A stretch of 64,000 bases of DNA, from positions 992,001 to 1,056,000 of the forward strand of contig CBDIHH010000007.1 in NCBI GenBank assembly GCA_965279095.1, in the 5' to 3' direction. Made by a program: the position numbers and the translations under genes. Origin of the DNA: CBDIHH01 sp965279095 (GTDB taxonomy: Bacteria; Pseudomonadota; Alphaproteobacteria; Caulobacterales; Caulobacteraceae). Shown piece by piece: positions 37,482 to 46,449 of this stretch (position 1 is its first letter; each line of letters starts with the position of its first letter). The notes beneath the pieces were generated by a model. The model ran no database searches. It was not told the DNA's origin and worked only from the letters and a program-made list of their open reading frames with translations.

Positions 37482-39701
37482 ATGGACGGCCATCAACTCG
37501 AGGCGCCGACACACACCCCGGCCGAAGTCGCCTCCACGCTGGACCTGCAGCGGGTTCTCGCGGCCCTGCGCCGCCACCTGCGCCTGATGACCGGCGTCGC
37601 CACGGTCGTGTTCGCCGCCGTCGTCCTCTACACCTTCGAGCAGACGCCCAAATACATGGCCGACGCCACCCTGATGCTCGACACCCGCAAGCAGCAGGTG
37701 GTCGACCTCAACGCCGTCATGTCCGGCCTGCCGGCCGATTCGGCGGTGGTCGATTCCGAGGTCCAGGTGCTCAAGTCGCGCGCCCTCGCCGAGAAGGTCG
37801 TCGCCGACCAGAGGCTCGACAAGGACCCCGAGTTCAACCCGGCCCTGGCCCAGCCCGGCCTGATGGACAAGCTGCTGTCCTTCGGCCGCGACCAGCCCGC
37901 CGCCGGCGCCAACGACGCCGGCCAGGTCAAGCGCAGCCACCAGGCGGTGGTCAGCAACGTAGCGGACGCCGTCGGCGTCAAGCGGGCCGGCCTCACCTAT
38001 CTGATCGACGTGAGCTTCACCTCCACCGATCCCGCCAAGGCCGCGCGGATCGCCAATGCCTTCGCCGACCGCTATCTGGTCGAGCAACTCGACGCCAAGT
38101 TCGAGGCCACCCAGCAGGCCAACAACTGGCTGAACGGCAAGGTCGGCGACCTGCGCAACCAGGTGCTCGCCGCCGAGACGGCCGTGCAGCAGTACAAGAT
38201 CGCCAACAACCTGCTCAGCGCCCAGGGCCAGACCCTGACCGAACAGCAGATCTCCACCCTCGACAACCAGTTGGCCCAGACCCGCGCGTCCCAGGCCGAA
38301 ACCGAGGCCCGCCTCAACACCGCCCGCGCCCAGCTGGCCGGCGGCAGCACCGGTGAAGACGTCGGCGCCGCCCTGGATTCCCCGGTCATCCAACGGCTGC
38401 GCGCCCAGCGCGGCGAGGTGAGCCAAGCGGTGGCCGATCTGCAGGGCCGCTACGGCGACCGCCACCCGGATCTGCTCAAGGCCAAGCGCGAGCTGGCCGA
38501 TATCGACACCCAGATCCAGCAGGAAATCCAGCGGATCATCTCCAACCTGGAGGCCCAGGCCCAGGTGGCGCGTCAGCGGACCGCCTCGATCGCCGGCAGC
38601 GCCGGCAGCGCCAAGGGCGAACTGGCGGGTAACAACCGCTCCCTGATCCGCCTCAACGAACTGGAGCGGAACGCGGAGTCGGCGCGGGTGCTCTACGCCT
38701 CCTTCCTGAACCGCTACAAGGAGACCAGCGCCCAGGCGGGTCTTGAGACCTCCGACGCCCGGGTCGTGTCGCGCGCCGCGGCGCCCAACAACCCCAGCTA
38801 CCCCGACAAGGGCCTGAACCTGGCCCTCGGCCTGGCCGCCGCCCTGGTCTGCGGCCTGGGCGCCGGGATGCTCGCCGAAGCCCTGGCCGGGGGTCTCGGC
38901 ACCGCCGAGGAGGTCGAGCGCGCCTTCGACCTGCCCTACCTGGGCTCGATCCCGACCCTCGCCTCCACCCTCGGCGGGGCCAAGCCGCCGGCGAACATGC
39001 GCGACCCGGTCGACTTCGTGGTCCGGCGACCCCTGTCGAGCTTCGCCGAAGCCTTCCGCAATCTGAGGACATCGATCCTGTTCTCGCGGCCGGGCGAGAC
39101 GGTGAAGGTGGTGGCGATCACCTCGTCCCTGCCTGGCGAGGGCAAGACCACCACCGCCCTGGCCCTGGCCCGTACCATGGCCATCGCCGGCGCCAAGGTC
39201 ACCCTGGTGGACTGCGACCTGCGCCAACGCGGGGTCAATCGCATCCTCGCCGAGGAGCCGACCATCGGCCTGCTCGAGGTGCTGAACGGCACGGCCACCC
39301 TGCAACAGGCCCTGGTGCGTGATGAGATCAGCGGCGCCCTGATCCTGCCCCTGGCCCGCTCGGCCTATACGCCGCGCGACGTTTTCGGCACCGACGCCAT
39401 GCGCCAGCTGCTGGCGGAACTGCGCGAGCACAGCGACGTGGTGGTGCTCGACACCGCCCCCCTGCTGCCCATCGCCGACAGCCGCATGGTGGCGTCCATG
39501 GCCGATGTGGTGGTGATGCTGGCCCGCTGGCGTCATACCCCGCGCAAGGCCATCGAGTCCTCGCTGCGCCTGCTCAATGGCTCGGAGGCCTATATCGCCG
39601 GGGTCGCCCTGACCCAGGTGGATCTCAAGGTCCAGGCCCGCACGGGCTATGGCGACCCGTCCTACTACCACCAGGCCTACAAGAAATATTACACCGAGTA
39701 G
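37482..39701 (+). CDS. Wzc-like chain-length regulator and tyrosine autokinase
   Basis: A 739-residue inner-membrane polysaccharide co-polymerase fused to a BY-kinase. Wzz-type domain from about 20, transmembrane helices at about 36-51 and 446-466, long periplasmic coiled coil (about 200-380), and GNVR-type segment (about 390-435). The cytoplasmic kinase has Walker A SLPGEGKTT (549-557), Walker A' LVDCDLRQ (575-582) and Walker B VVVLDTAP (653-660). The last 20 residues carry a cluster of six tyrosines (Y723, Y728, Y729, Y733, Y736, Y737), the usual autophosphorylation site. It should control length and export of the polymer together with the Wzx and Wzy proteins encoded downstream. Confidence 0.95.
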   Translation: MDGHQLEAPTHTPAEVASTLDLQRVLAALRRHLRLMTGVATVVFAAVVLYTFEQTPKYMADATLMLDTRKQQVVDLNAVMSGLPADSAVVDSEVQVLKSRALAEKVVADQRLDKDPEFNPALAQPGLMDKLLSFGRDQPAAGANDAGQVKRSHQAVVSNVADAVGVKRAGLTYLIDVSFTSTDPAKAARIANAFADRYLVEQLDAKFEATQQANNWLNGKVGDLRNQVLAAETAVQQYKIANNLLSAQGQTLTEQQISTLDNQLAQTRASQAETEARLNTARAQLAGGSTGEDVGAALDSPVIQRLRAQRGEVSQAVADLQGRYGDRHPDLLKAKRELADIDTQIQQEIQRIISNLEAQAQVARQRTASIAGSAGSAKGELAGNNRSLIRLNELERNAESARVLYASFLNRYKETSAQAGLETSDARVVSRAAAPNNPSYPDKGLNLALGLAAALVCGLGAGMLAEALAGGLGTAEEVERAFDLPYLGSIPTLASTLGGAKPPANMRDPVDFVVRRPLSSFAEAFRNLRTSILFSRPGETVKVVAITSSLPGEGKTTTALALARTMAIAGAKVTLVDCDLRQRGVNRILAEEPTIGLLEVLNGTATLQQALVRDEISGALILPLARSAYTPRDVFGTDAMRQLLAELREHSDVVVLDTAPLLPIADSRMVASMADVVVMLARWRHTPRKAIESSLRLLNGSEAYIAGVALTQVDLKVQARTGYGDPSYYHQAYKKYYTE

Positions 39702-39808
39702 GTCCTCCCGGGCCGGCGGCGTCTTTTCGGTGGCGCTCCGGTCGCGCCTTCGGCAATGAAGACGAGGCCTGACCAAGACACCGTCGGGCGCGTCCGGGGG
39801 GGACGACG

Positions 39809-40759
39809 GTGCTTTGGGTCCGGCTGGGGTTTCTGGTCTTGCTAGCGGCCTTCGTCTGGACCTTCGTGGTCGGGCGAGCGCCCGGACGCTTGGGTCTGGG
39901 CAGCCTGCGCCAGTGGCGCGCCGAGGCGGGCGCCCTGTCCGGCCGCGAGCGGCTAGGCCAGGCCGTCCGCTGGGGGCTGCTTCTTCTCATCGCCCTTGCC
40001 GCCGCCGGGGCCATCCTGGACTTCGGACGCGGCTTGGTCGTGTTCGACCTGCGCCGCGGCCAGATCGAGATCGCCCTCTTCTACTACGGCCTCGTCCTGC
40101 TGCTGGCGGTCGCCTTCCCGTCCATGGCGGTCCTGTGGCTGGCCGCGGCGGCGGTGCTCGCCGGCGCCGGGGCGGAGGCCCTCCAGGGCCTGTCGGTCAT
40201 CGACGGCAAGATGCAGCTGAGGGACTGGATCGCCGGCGCCGCGGGCGCCTGCGCCGGGGCCCTGCCGATCCTGCTGCTGTCGTGGCGGCCCTGGACCGAC
40301 GATGAACCCGGGGCCTCCCGCTTCGCCCTGCGCGGGCGCCTCTGGCAGGGGCGCCAGCCGCCGGCCCTGTGGCTGGCCCGCGCGGCCCTCGCGCCGGCCG
40401 CCCTGCTCGCCCTTTGGCTGGCCTTCACCCTCGATCAGGCGCCGCCCCCCGCCGCCGACCCTGACCTGGTGGAGAAGGGCGTCTTCTGGTTCGCCCTGGT
40501 GATGGTCCTGACGGCCTTCTGGCCCCAGGCCCGGCGGATCGAGCCGCTCCTGTGGCTGCTCGGGGCCGGCGCGGTGATCGAGGTGTTGCAGGCCCTGAGG
40601 ATCGTGCGCGGCGATTACGGCGCGGCGGACCTGGCGGCGGAGGCGGTCGGGGCGCTGCTGTGTCTGGCGGCCCTCGCCATCGCCCGGATCCGCTCAACCC
40701 TGGCCGACCGGCGTCGCCAGCCCTCGCCGGCCGGCGGCGGCCTGGCTTGGCCAGGCTGA
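39809..40759 (+). CDS. Membrane protein with two VanZ-like modules
   Basis: The 316-residue protein has about nine hydrophobic segments. Two copies of a VanZ-like pattern are visible: GAEALQGLSVIDGKMQLRDW followed by a glycine-rich helix (about 127-160), and GAVIEVLQALRIVRGDYGAAD followed by a similar helix (about 254-290). Each has E-x2-Q and a conserved D, so this is probably an internal duplication. GTG start with GGGGGGAC upstream. It lies 107 bases after the Wzc-like gene and before the sulfotransferases. A role in polysaccharide assembly is suggested by position only. Confidence 0.7.
   Translation: MLWVRLGFLVLLAAFVWTFVVGRAPGRLGLGSLRQWRAEAGALSGRERLGQAVRWGLLLLIALAAAGAILDFGRGLVVFDLRRGQIEIALFYYGLVLLLAVAFPSMAVLWLAAAAVLAGAGAEALQGLSVIDGKMQLRDWIAGAAGACAGALPILLLSWRPWTDDEPGASRFALRGRLWQGRQPPALWLARAALAPAALLALWLAFTLDQAPPPAADPDLVEKGVFWFALVMVLTAFWPQARRIEPLLWLLGAGAVIEVLQALRIVRGDYGAADLAAEAVGALLCLAALAIARIRSTLADRRRQPSPAGGGLAWPG
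40740..40756 (+). terminator. Hairpin at the end of the double VanZ-like gene
   Basis: GCCTGGC-TTG-GCCAGGC forms a 7-bp stem with a 3-base loop and abuts the stop codon. There is no U-tract, so it may be a terminator or only a coding coincidence. Confidence 0.35.
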
Positions 40760-40934
40760 CTGACTTCCCCGGCCGGACGACTGCCGCCTTGGCGCCCAGG
40801 CAGGCCGTCAGGCGGCCCGCCCAAGGCATTTTCATGTTGCGGTAGCGAAGTCTTGCCATAATGCAGAGCCATGCGAAGGGCGACCACGGGTCGGCGCCTG
40901 TCCATGGTCGCAAGCTCCGCACGAGGAATACCCT

Positions 40935-41831
40935 ATGTCCAGGACGGCCAAGCCCGCCACGGTGTCAGACAGCACGCCGCCCCGGCGAGCCGTGCCGACG
41001 GTGATGGACCGCGCCGATCGCGTGGCGCGCAAGCTGAAGGTGCTGGCCCGCAAGCGCACAGGTCAGCCCCGGCTGAAGCCTTCGGTCTTCATCGTCGGCG
41101 CCCAGAAGGCCGGCACCTCCTCCCTGTTCAACTACCTGATGCAGCACCCGAACATCGGCGAGCCGATCGAGAAGGAGGTGCACTATTTCGACGTCAGCTA
41201 TGGCCGCGGCGATCGCTGGTACGAGGCCCATTTCCCCAGCGCTGCGGAGACCCGGGCGCTCGGCGCCGACGCGGTCACCATCGACGCCAGCCCCTATTAC
41301 ATGTTCCACCCGGCCGTGGCGGGCCGGCTGCGCGCCTACGCCCCCGACGCCAAGATCATCATCCTGCTGCGCGAGCCGGTCGACCGCGCCTGGTCGCACT
41401 ACTGGCACGAGTGGAACAAGGGCTACGAGCCCCTCCCGCCGATGGAGGCGCTGGACGCCGAGGTCCGTCGGGTCCCGCAGCCGCACACCAGCATCGGCGC
41501 CACCCGCGAGGCGCGCTACAACCACCACCACCTGGCCTATGTGGCGCGCAGCGAATACGTCCCGCAACTGCAGCGCTGGCAGGCCCACTTCCCCGAGAAG
41601 AACATCCTCACCCTGAAGTCCGAGGACCTGTTCACCGCCCCTCAGGGGGTGGTCGATGCGACCACCGACTTCATCGGCCTGCCGCGCCTGCAGAACGGCC
41701 GCTTCCGGGCGGAGAACGTGGGTGCCTACGAGGGCCTGCCTGACGAGGTGCGCGACCGCCTGGCCGAACGGCTCGAGGAGACCAAGGCGGGGGTCCGGGC
41801 GATGCTCGGCGACGCGTTCGTCTGGAACTGA
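40935..41831 (+). CDS. PAPS-dependent sulfotransferase (heparan-type)
   Basis: Transfers sulfate from PAPS to an acceptor, presumably a sugar. The 5'-phosphosulfate loop FIVGAQKAGTSSLFNYL lies at about 52-68, and the 3'-phosphate site LLREPVDRAWSHYWHEW at about 142-158. The KEVHYFD and DASPYYMFHP segments are typical of the heparan N/O-sulfotransferase-like family. The first 35 residues are basic and not conserved. It is the first of a run of genes (40935, 41857, 42828, 44043) likely to form one operon. It is most likely supplied by the CysD/CysNC products encoded about 30 kb upstream. Confidence 0.93.
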   Translation: MSRTAKPATVSDSTPPRRAVPTVMDRADRVARKLKVLARKRTGQPRLKPSVFIVGAQKAGTSSLFNYLMQHPNIGEPIEKEVHYFDVSYGRGDRWYEAHFPSAAETRALGADAVTIDASPYYMFHPAVAGRLRAYAPDAKIIILLREPVDRAWSHYWHEWNKGYEPLPPMEALDAEVRRVPQPHTSIGATREARYNHHHLAYVARSEYVPQLQRWQAHFPEKNILTLKSEDLFTAPQGVVDATTDFIGLPRLQNGRFRAENVGAYEGLPDEVRDRLAERLEETKAGVRAMLGDAFVWN

Positions 41832-41856
41832 AACCGCGAATCGAGCCAGCCAGACC

Positions 41857-42831
41857 ATGACCGACCAGGCCGACACATCCCCCAACGCCGTGTTCATCGG
41901 GGGCTGCGGGCGCAGCGGAACCACCCTGCTGGCCAGCGCCCTCGGCTGCGCGGCGGCGACGGTGGTGACGCCTGAATCCCAGTTCAAGCAGGAGATGATC
42001 CGTGGACTGAGGACCGGCCGGCTGGCGGGCGACCCGGCGTCGATGTACGACTGGATCGACCGCGACACCCGTTTCAAAGCCGTCTGGCAGATGAAGCCCG
42101 AGAGACGCCTGGCCCAGTCGCCGCTTGTCGGCGCGCCGGCCCTCACTGCCGTGGTCGTCGACGTGGTCGACCAATATGCCGCCCGCCATGGCGCCGCCCA
42201 GTGGCGCTGCTGGATCGACCACACGCCCGAGAATTTCCGCGAGGTCGCCACCCTGATGCGGATGTTCCCGCAGCTGCGGTTCATCCATGTGGTGCGCGAC
42301 GGGCGGGCCGCGGCCGCCTCGGTCCTGCCCCTGGACTGGGGGCCCAACGACATCATCCGCGCCGCGCGCTGGTGGACCACCGAGGTGGCCCTGGGCCTGG
42401 CCATGGAGGCCACCCATCCGGACCGCGTGATGCGGGTGCGCTACGAGGACCTGACCACCGACCCGGAGACTTTGCTGCGCGCCGCCGCCGGCTTCACGGG
42501 CCTGGCCTACGACCCGCGGATGCTCAAGGCCGACGGCTTCGTGCTGCCCGGCTACACCCAGGGCCAGCACCAGCTGGTGGGATCCGCCTTCGACGCCGGC
42601 CGCAACGACGGTTGGAAGTCGGCGCTTGGGCCCCGGCAGGTGGAGATGTTCGAGGCGACCGCCGGCGACCTGATGGATCTGCTCGGCTATGAGCGGCAGC
42701 ACAGGGGATACCCGCGCTCGCCCAGCGCCGCCGATCGCCTCAAGGCCACCGCCCTGACCACCTGGCGCATGGCCGCCAACCGCCGCCGCTACAGCCAGCG
42801 GATCCGGCGATCCCTGCCGGTGGCCCCATGA
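41857..42831 (+). CDS. PAPS-dependent sulfotransferase, second type
   Basis: The 324-residue protein has the PAPS loop FIGGCGRSGTTLLASAL (about 13-29) and the 3'-phosphate-binding motif FIHVVRDGRAAAASVL (about 145-160), followed by YEDLTTDPETLLR, a motif common in tyrosyl-protein and polysaccharide sulfotransferases. The ATG is at 41857; an earlier in-frame start would overlap the preceding gene. It overlaps the glycosyltransferase start at 42828 by four bases (ATGA), so the two are coupled. Its sequence is only distantly related to the sulfotransferase just upstream, so each probably sulfates a different position or sugar. Confidence 0.9.
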   Translation: MTDQADTSPNAVFIGGCGRSGTTLLASALGCAAATVVTPESQFKQEMIRGLRTGRLAGDPASMYDWIDRDTRFKAVWQMKPERRLAQSPLVGAPALTAVVVDVVDQYAARHGAAQWRCWIDHTPENFREVATLMRMFPQLRFIHVVRDGRAAAASVLPLDWGPNDIIRAARWWTTEVALGLAMEATHPDRVMRVRYEDLTTDPETLLRAAAGFTGLAYDPRMLKADGFVLPGYTQGQHQLVGSAFDAGRNDGWKSALGPRQVEMFEATAGDLMDLLGYERQHRGYPRSPSAADRLKATALTTWRMAANRRRYSQRIRRSLPVAP

Positions 42832-43997
42832 GCGCCGCGGCTTCCGGCGCCGCCCCTTTGCGCATCCTGGTGCCGGGCAGCGAATCGGAGACCCAGCGCT
42901 CGGGCAGTCCCTATTTCCTGCGGGGCGGCATCCAGTCGCTGGCCGCCGCCCAGGGCCTGACGGTGGCGTCCAGCCCCCTGCCGCGGGTGCGCAGCTTTCC
43001 CGTCTCGGCGGCCTGGTGGTGCCTGCGCAACCGGACCACCCTGTCTCGCGCCTTCCTGCTCAGCCAGCCGTTCATCGACGCCGCGGCCCGGTCCGACTGG
43101 GGCCGGGACCTGGGGCGCAGTGACGCCGTGATCATGTTCGGCCAGGTGACGCCGCGGCGCCTGCAACGCGCCGGCCTCCCCGTCGTGCAGGTGACCGACC
43201 TGTCGCTGCGGGAATACCTCTCCCTGTATCCCGAACTGGACGGCCTGGGCCCGGGGGCGAGGGCGCGCCTGTTCGCCGCTGAGAAGGCGTCCTACGCCGC
43301 CTCGACCCTGGTGGCCTGCTACACCGAGGAGGCCAAGGCCGACCTGGTCGGCCAATACGGCCTGGACCCCGGCAAGATCCTGGTCTGCGGTCGGGGGGTC
43401 AACTGGCGCGGCCCCCTCGACTACCGCCCGCCCGCCCTGGCCGCGGACGCGCCAGTGGACATCGGGCTGATCGGCACGGATGTGCTGCGCAAGGGCATCC
43501 GCGAGCTGGCGGCGGGGATCGACCTCTACATGGCCCGCACGGGGCGGGCGGTGCGCCTGCATGTGATGGGCGCGTCGGGCGCCGACGGCTTCGAGCGGCC
43601 GTACATCCAGTGGTGGGGCCGGGTCGACAAGGACGCCGAGCGCGCGCGCTTCACCGACTTCATGGCCCAGGTTCACATCGGCGCCCTGCTGTCGGAGGCC
43701 GAGGGCATTCCGGGATCGGTGTATGAATTCCTCTATTTCGGCCGGCCGGTGATTGTCAGCGCGGAATCGCGGGTGTCGCCGTCGGTGGTGGCCGACAACG
43801 GCACGATCCTGTCCGACCGCGCCGACCCGCAGGCCGTGGCCGACGCCATCGACCGCGAGGTCCGGCGCCTTCAGGCCGGCCGCTATCCCCAGCCGGAGGG
43901 CTCCGCCCTCACCTGGACGGGCGTGGCCGAACGCATCGTCACCGGGCTGAAGGACAAGATCGCCGCGGGCGCCTCGGTCGGCGCGGCGGCGGCGTGA
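42828..43997 (+). CDS. Glycosyltransferase, GT4-like
   Basis: The 389-residue protein has a GT-B layout with an N-terminal acceptor half and a C-terminal nucleotide-sugar half. The second half contains LIGTDVLRKGIRELA (about 208-222) and SEAEGIPGSVYEFLYFGRPVIVS (about 288-310), the E-x7-E-type donor-binding motif of GT4 enzymes. No signal peptide; likely a cytoplasmic or membrane-associated enzyme that adds a sugar to the lipid-linked repeat unit. It is coupled by a four-base overlap to the sulfotransferase before it, hinting that the sugar it adds is sulfated. Donor and linkage cannot be told. Confidence 0.85.
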   Translation: MSAAASGAAPLRILVPGSESETQRSGSPYFLRGGIQSLAAAQGLTVASSPLPRVRSFPVSAAWWCLRNRTTLSRAFLLSQPFIDAAARSDWGRDLGRSDAVIMFGQVTPRRLQRAGLPVVQVTDLSLREYLSLYPELDGLGPGARARLFAAEKASYAASTLVACYTEEAKADLVGQYGLDPGKILVCGRGVNWRGPLDYRPPALAADAPVDIGLIGTDVLRKGIRELAAGIDLYMARTGRAVRLHVMGASGADGFERPYIQWWGRVDKDAERARFTDFMAQVHIGALLSEAEGIPGSVYEFLYFGRPVIVSAESRVSPSVVADNGTILSDRADPQAVADAIDREVRRLQAGRYPQPEGSALTWTGVAERIVTGLKDKIAAGASVGAAAA

Positions 43998-44042
43998 TGG
44001 CCAAGACCAGAGTCACCGATGTCTGAAGGCGGAGTAGACGCC

Positions 44043-45377
44043 ATGAAATCGAAGCGCGGCAAGGCGTCGTTCCTATCCGACGTCACCAATGTCTTCAGCT
44101 CGCGGATCATGATCCTGGTGATCAAGTTCGCCGCCGGCGCCGTGCTGGCCCGGTTCATGGGGGCGAATGGCCGGGGCCTGCTGGCGGCGATCACCGTGGT
44201 GCCGACCCTGATCGCCCAGCTGTCCGACATGGGCGTGCGCCAGGCCGCGGCGCACACCATCGCCAGGAAGCGCGCCACCACCGAGGAGGTCACCTCGGCC
44301 ATCCTGGTGCTGTTCGCGGTTTCGGCCCTCATCGGCGTCACCGCGTCGGTCGCCTATTCCAAGTTCTTCGGCCTGCCGTCGTTCACCAACGATCTGATCG
44401 CCCTGACGACCCTCGCGGTGCCGTTGACGATCTTCATCTCCTACTGCTCGGGGATCTTCCTCGGCCACCAGCAGATCGCCCAGTTCAGCCGCATGGGCTG
44501 GATCCCCGAAACGATCCGGTTCGTGATCATCGGCTGCCTGGCCCTGCTGGCGCTGCTGACGGTCCGCACCGCCCTGATCGCCCAGCTGACCGCCAGCAGC
44601 CTGATGGCCTGCTACGCCTTTTTCCTCGTCCGCCGCCTGACGACCTTCCGCTGGCATGTGGACGGCAAGCTGATCAAGTCGCTGCTGACCCTGAGCAGCA
44701 CCTTCGCCCTGTCGCTGTTCATGGTGAACCTGAACTACCGGCTCAACACCGTCGTCATGCAGCACGTCAGCACCCTGAGGGAGATCGGCTTCTTCGCCGT
44801 CGCCCTGTCGCTGGTGGAACTCGTGCTGCAGATCCCCACAGCGCTCAGCGCCATCGTCTTCTCCCGCAGCGCGGGGGCGCGGGACGACCAGGCCTTCACC
44901 CTCAAGGTGGTGGCGCTGATGCGATGGACCACCATCGCCGCCGCCTGCGCCGGCGCCGGGCTGTGCGTGGTCAGTCCGATCCTGGTGCCCCTGGCCTATG
45001 GCAAGGAATTCGCCAGCAGCGTTCCGGCGATCTTCGTGCTGATGCCGGGCGTGGTGTCGATCGCCGCCTTCCGTCTGCTGACCATCGACATGAACGGCAA
45101 GGGCAGGCCCGGGCTGACCATGTGGGCCTCCATTCCGGCCCTTGGTCTGAACACCGCCCTGTCCACCCTGCTCTGTCCGGAGTGGGGCGCCCTGGGGGCC
45201 GCGGCGGCGTCGAGCATCAGCTACATCGCCATGACCTGGATCTACATGCTGCTCTATATGCGGGTCACCAAGCTGCGGGCCTCGGACATCCTGCTGATGC
45301 AGAAGGGGGACTTCACGATGCTGGTGTCCTACATCCCGCCCCTGAAGAAGCTGCTCAAGCGCATGGGCCGCTACTGA
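44043..45377 (+). CDS. Wzx-like polysaccharide flippase
   Basis: A multi-span (about 12 helix) MOP-superfamily protein that would flip lipid-linked repeat units across the inner membrane. It starts MKSKRGKASFLSDVTNVFSS with a first helix containing KFAAGAVLARFMGANGRGLLAA, the usual Wzx opening. I prefer the ATG at 44043, which has GGAG about nine bases upstream, to the ATG at 44019. Later segments include RLNTVVMQHVSTLREIGFFAVA, a well-known pattern in this family. The gene ends the run of sulfotransferase and glycosyltransferase genes and is convergent with the lipoprotein GH16 gene. Confidence 0.92.
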   Translation: MKSKRGKASFLSDVTNVFSSRIMILVIKFAAGAVLARFMGANGRGLLAAITVVPTLIAQLSDMGVRQAAAHTIARKRATTEEVTSAILVLFAVSALIGVTASVAYSKFFGLPSFTNDLIALTTLAVPLTIFISYCSGIFLGHQQIAQFSRMGWIPETIRFVIIGCLALLALLTVRTALIAQLTASSLMACYAFFLVRRLTTFRWHVDGKLIKSLLTLSSTFALSLFMVNLNYRLNTVVMQHVSTLREIGFFAVALSLVELVLQIPTALSAIVFSRSAGARDDQAFTLKVVALMRWTTIAAACAGAGLCVVSPILVPLAYGKEFASSVPAIFVLMPGVVSIAAFRLLTIDMNGKGRPGLTMWASIPALGLNTALSTLLCPEWGALGAAAASSISYIAMTWIYMLLYMRVTKLRASDILLMQKGDFTMLVSYIPPLKKLLKRMGRY

Positions 45378-45392
45378 GCCGGGCTGCGCGAC

Positions 45393-46394
45393 CTAAGGCT
45401 GGCCGGGCAGGCGATAGGCGCGGATGTAGTCGATGCTCATCACCGACGGGAAGGGCGTCGTGGCGTCCGGCGGCCCGGGCCAGCCGCCGCCAACCGCCAG
45501 GGCGGCGATCATGAACATCGGCGTGTCCACCCCCTCGGGAGTCGGCATCTGCGCCACCTTGGCGCCGTCGACATACCAGGCGATGGTCACGGCGTCCCAC
45601 CACACCCCATAGGTATGGAAGTCCTTGGCGGCGCCGGGGACGGTGAAGTCGAAGGTCTTCTTCTCCTTCAACTTCTTCAGAGCCCGCCGTTCTTCCTTGG
45701 TCGGGGCGGCGCTGGCGTTGGGGCCCCAGTGGACGGTGCCATAGATGCGATCTGGCTCGTGGCCGAGGACCTCGAACACGTCGATCTCCGGCGGCCAGGC
45801 CTTGTTCTTGGGCAGGAGGTAGAAGGAGGGCCACAGGCCCCGGCCGGCGGGCAGCTTGGCCCGGGTCTCGAAGTAGCCGTAGCATTGCGAGAAGCTGGGC
45901 CGGCTGGAGACCATGCCCGAGGTGTAACGATAACCCCAGCCGACCTCCTGCATGGCCGGCGGCGCATGGTCGGCGGTGATGGTCAGGACCCCGCCGTCGA
46001 TGGCCAGGGGGTCGAGCCCAAGGGGCAGTTCGCCCGTTCCCTTGAAGTCGCGGTCGACGAACAGCTGCTCCTGCTTGCCGTTGGTGTAGCGCCACTTGCC
46101 GCCATAGCCGAGGTTGGTGCGCCAGACGCCCTTGCGGCCTTCCCAGCGTTTCAGGGTGTTGAATTCGTCGCTGAAGATGGGGCGGCCCAGCTTGGCGGTG
46201 TCCAGCCGGTCGGGCGCTGGCGCCACGACCCGGTTGCAGGGCAGGGCTTCGGGCTCATCGTCGCCGCCCCGGGCCCCGCCGCCCCCCGCCTCGCCGCCCC
46301 CCGCCTCGCCGCCCCTCGCGTCGGGACGGGACGCCGCGGGGCCGCAGCCGGCCAGGGCCACCGCGAGGGAGAGGATCGCCATCTTCAACCGCAT
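45393..46394 (-). CDS. Lipoprotein GH16 glycanase (ExoK-like)
   Basis: A 333-residue GH16 enzyme with a lipoprotein signal: lipobox ALAGC, Cys17, then a Gly/Glu-rich linker (about 28-45). The catalytic domain (about 70-330) has EIDVFE at 203-208 (E203, D205, E208). There are no RTX repeats, unlike the secreted paralogues. The ATG at 46394 has GGAAGG upstream; an upstream extension to 46595 would not start with a signal peptide. It follows the GT2 gene by 55 bases on the same strand. A cell-bound glycanase in a Wzx/Wzy locus usually trims or clears the polymer, as ExoK does for succinoglycan. Confidence 0.92.
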   Translation of the reverse strand: MRLKMAILSLAVALAGCGPAASRPDARGGEAGGGEAGGGGARGGDDEPEALPCNRVVAPAPDRLDTAKLGRPIFSDEFNTLKRWEGRKGVWRTNLGYGGKWRYTNGKQEQLFVDRDFKGTGELPLGLDPLAIDGGVLTITADHAPPAMQEVGWGYRYTSGMVSSRPSFSQCYGYFETRAKLPAGRGLWPSFYLLPKNKAWPPEIDVFEVLGHEPDRIYGTVHWGPNASAAPTKEERRALKKLKEKKTFDFTVPGAAKDFHTYGVWWDAVTIAWYVDGAKVAQMPTPEGVDTPMFMIAALAVGGGWPGPPDATTPFPSVMSIDYIRAYRLPGQP

Positions 46395-46449
46395 GTCACG
46401 CACCTTCCGTGGGTCGCCGCGCCGTCGGCCTGCGCCCGCGGCCGGCCGG

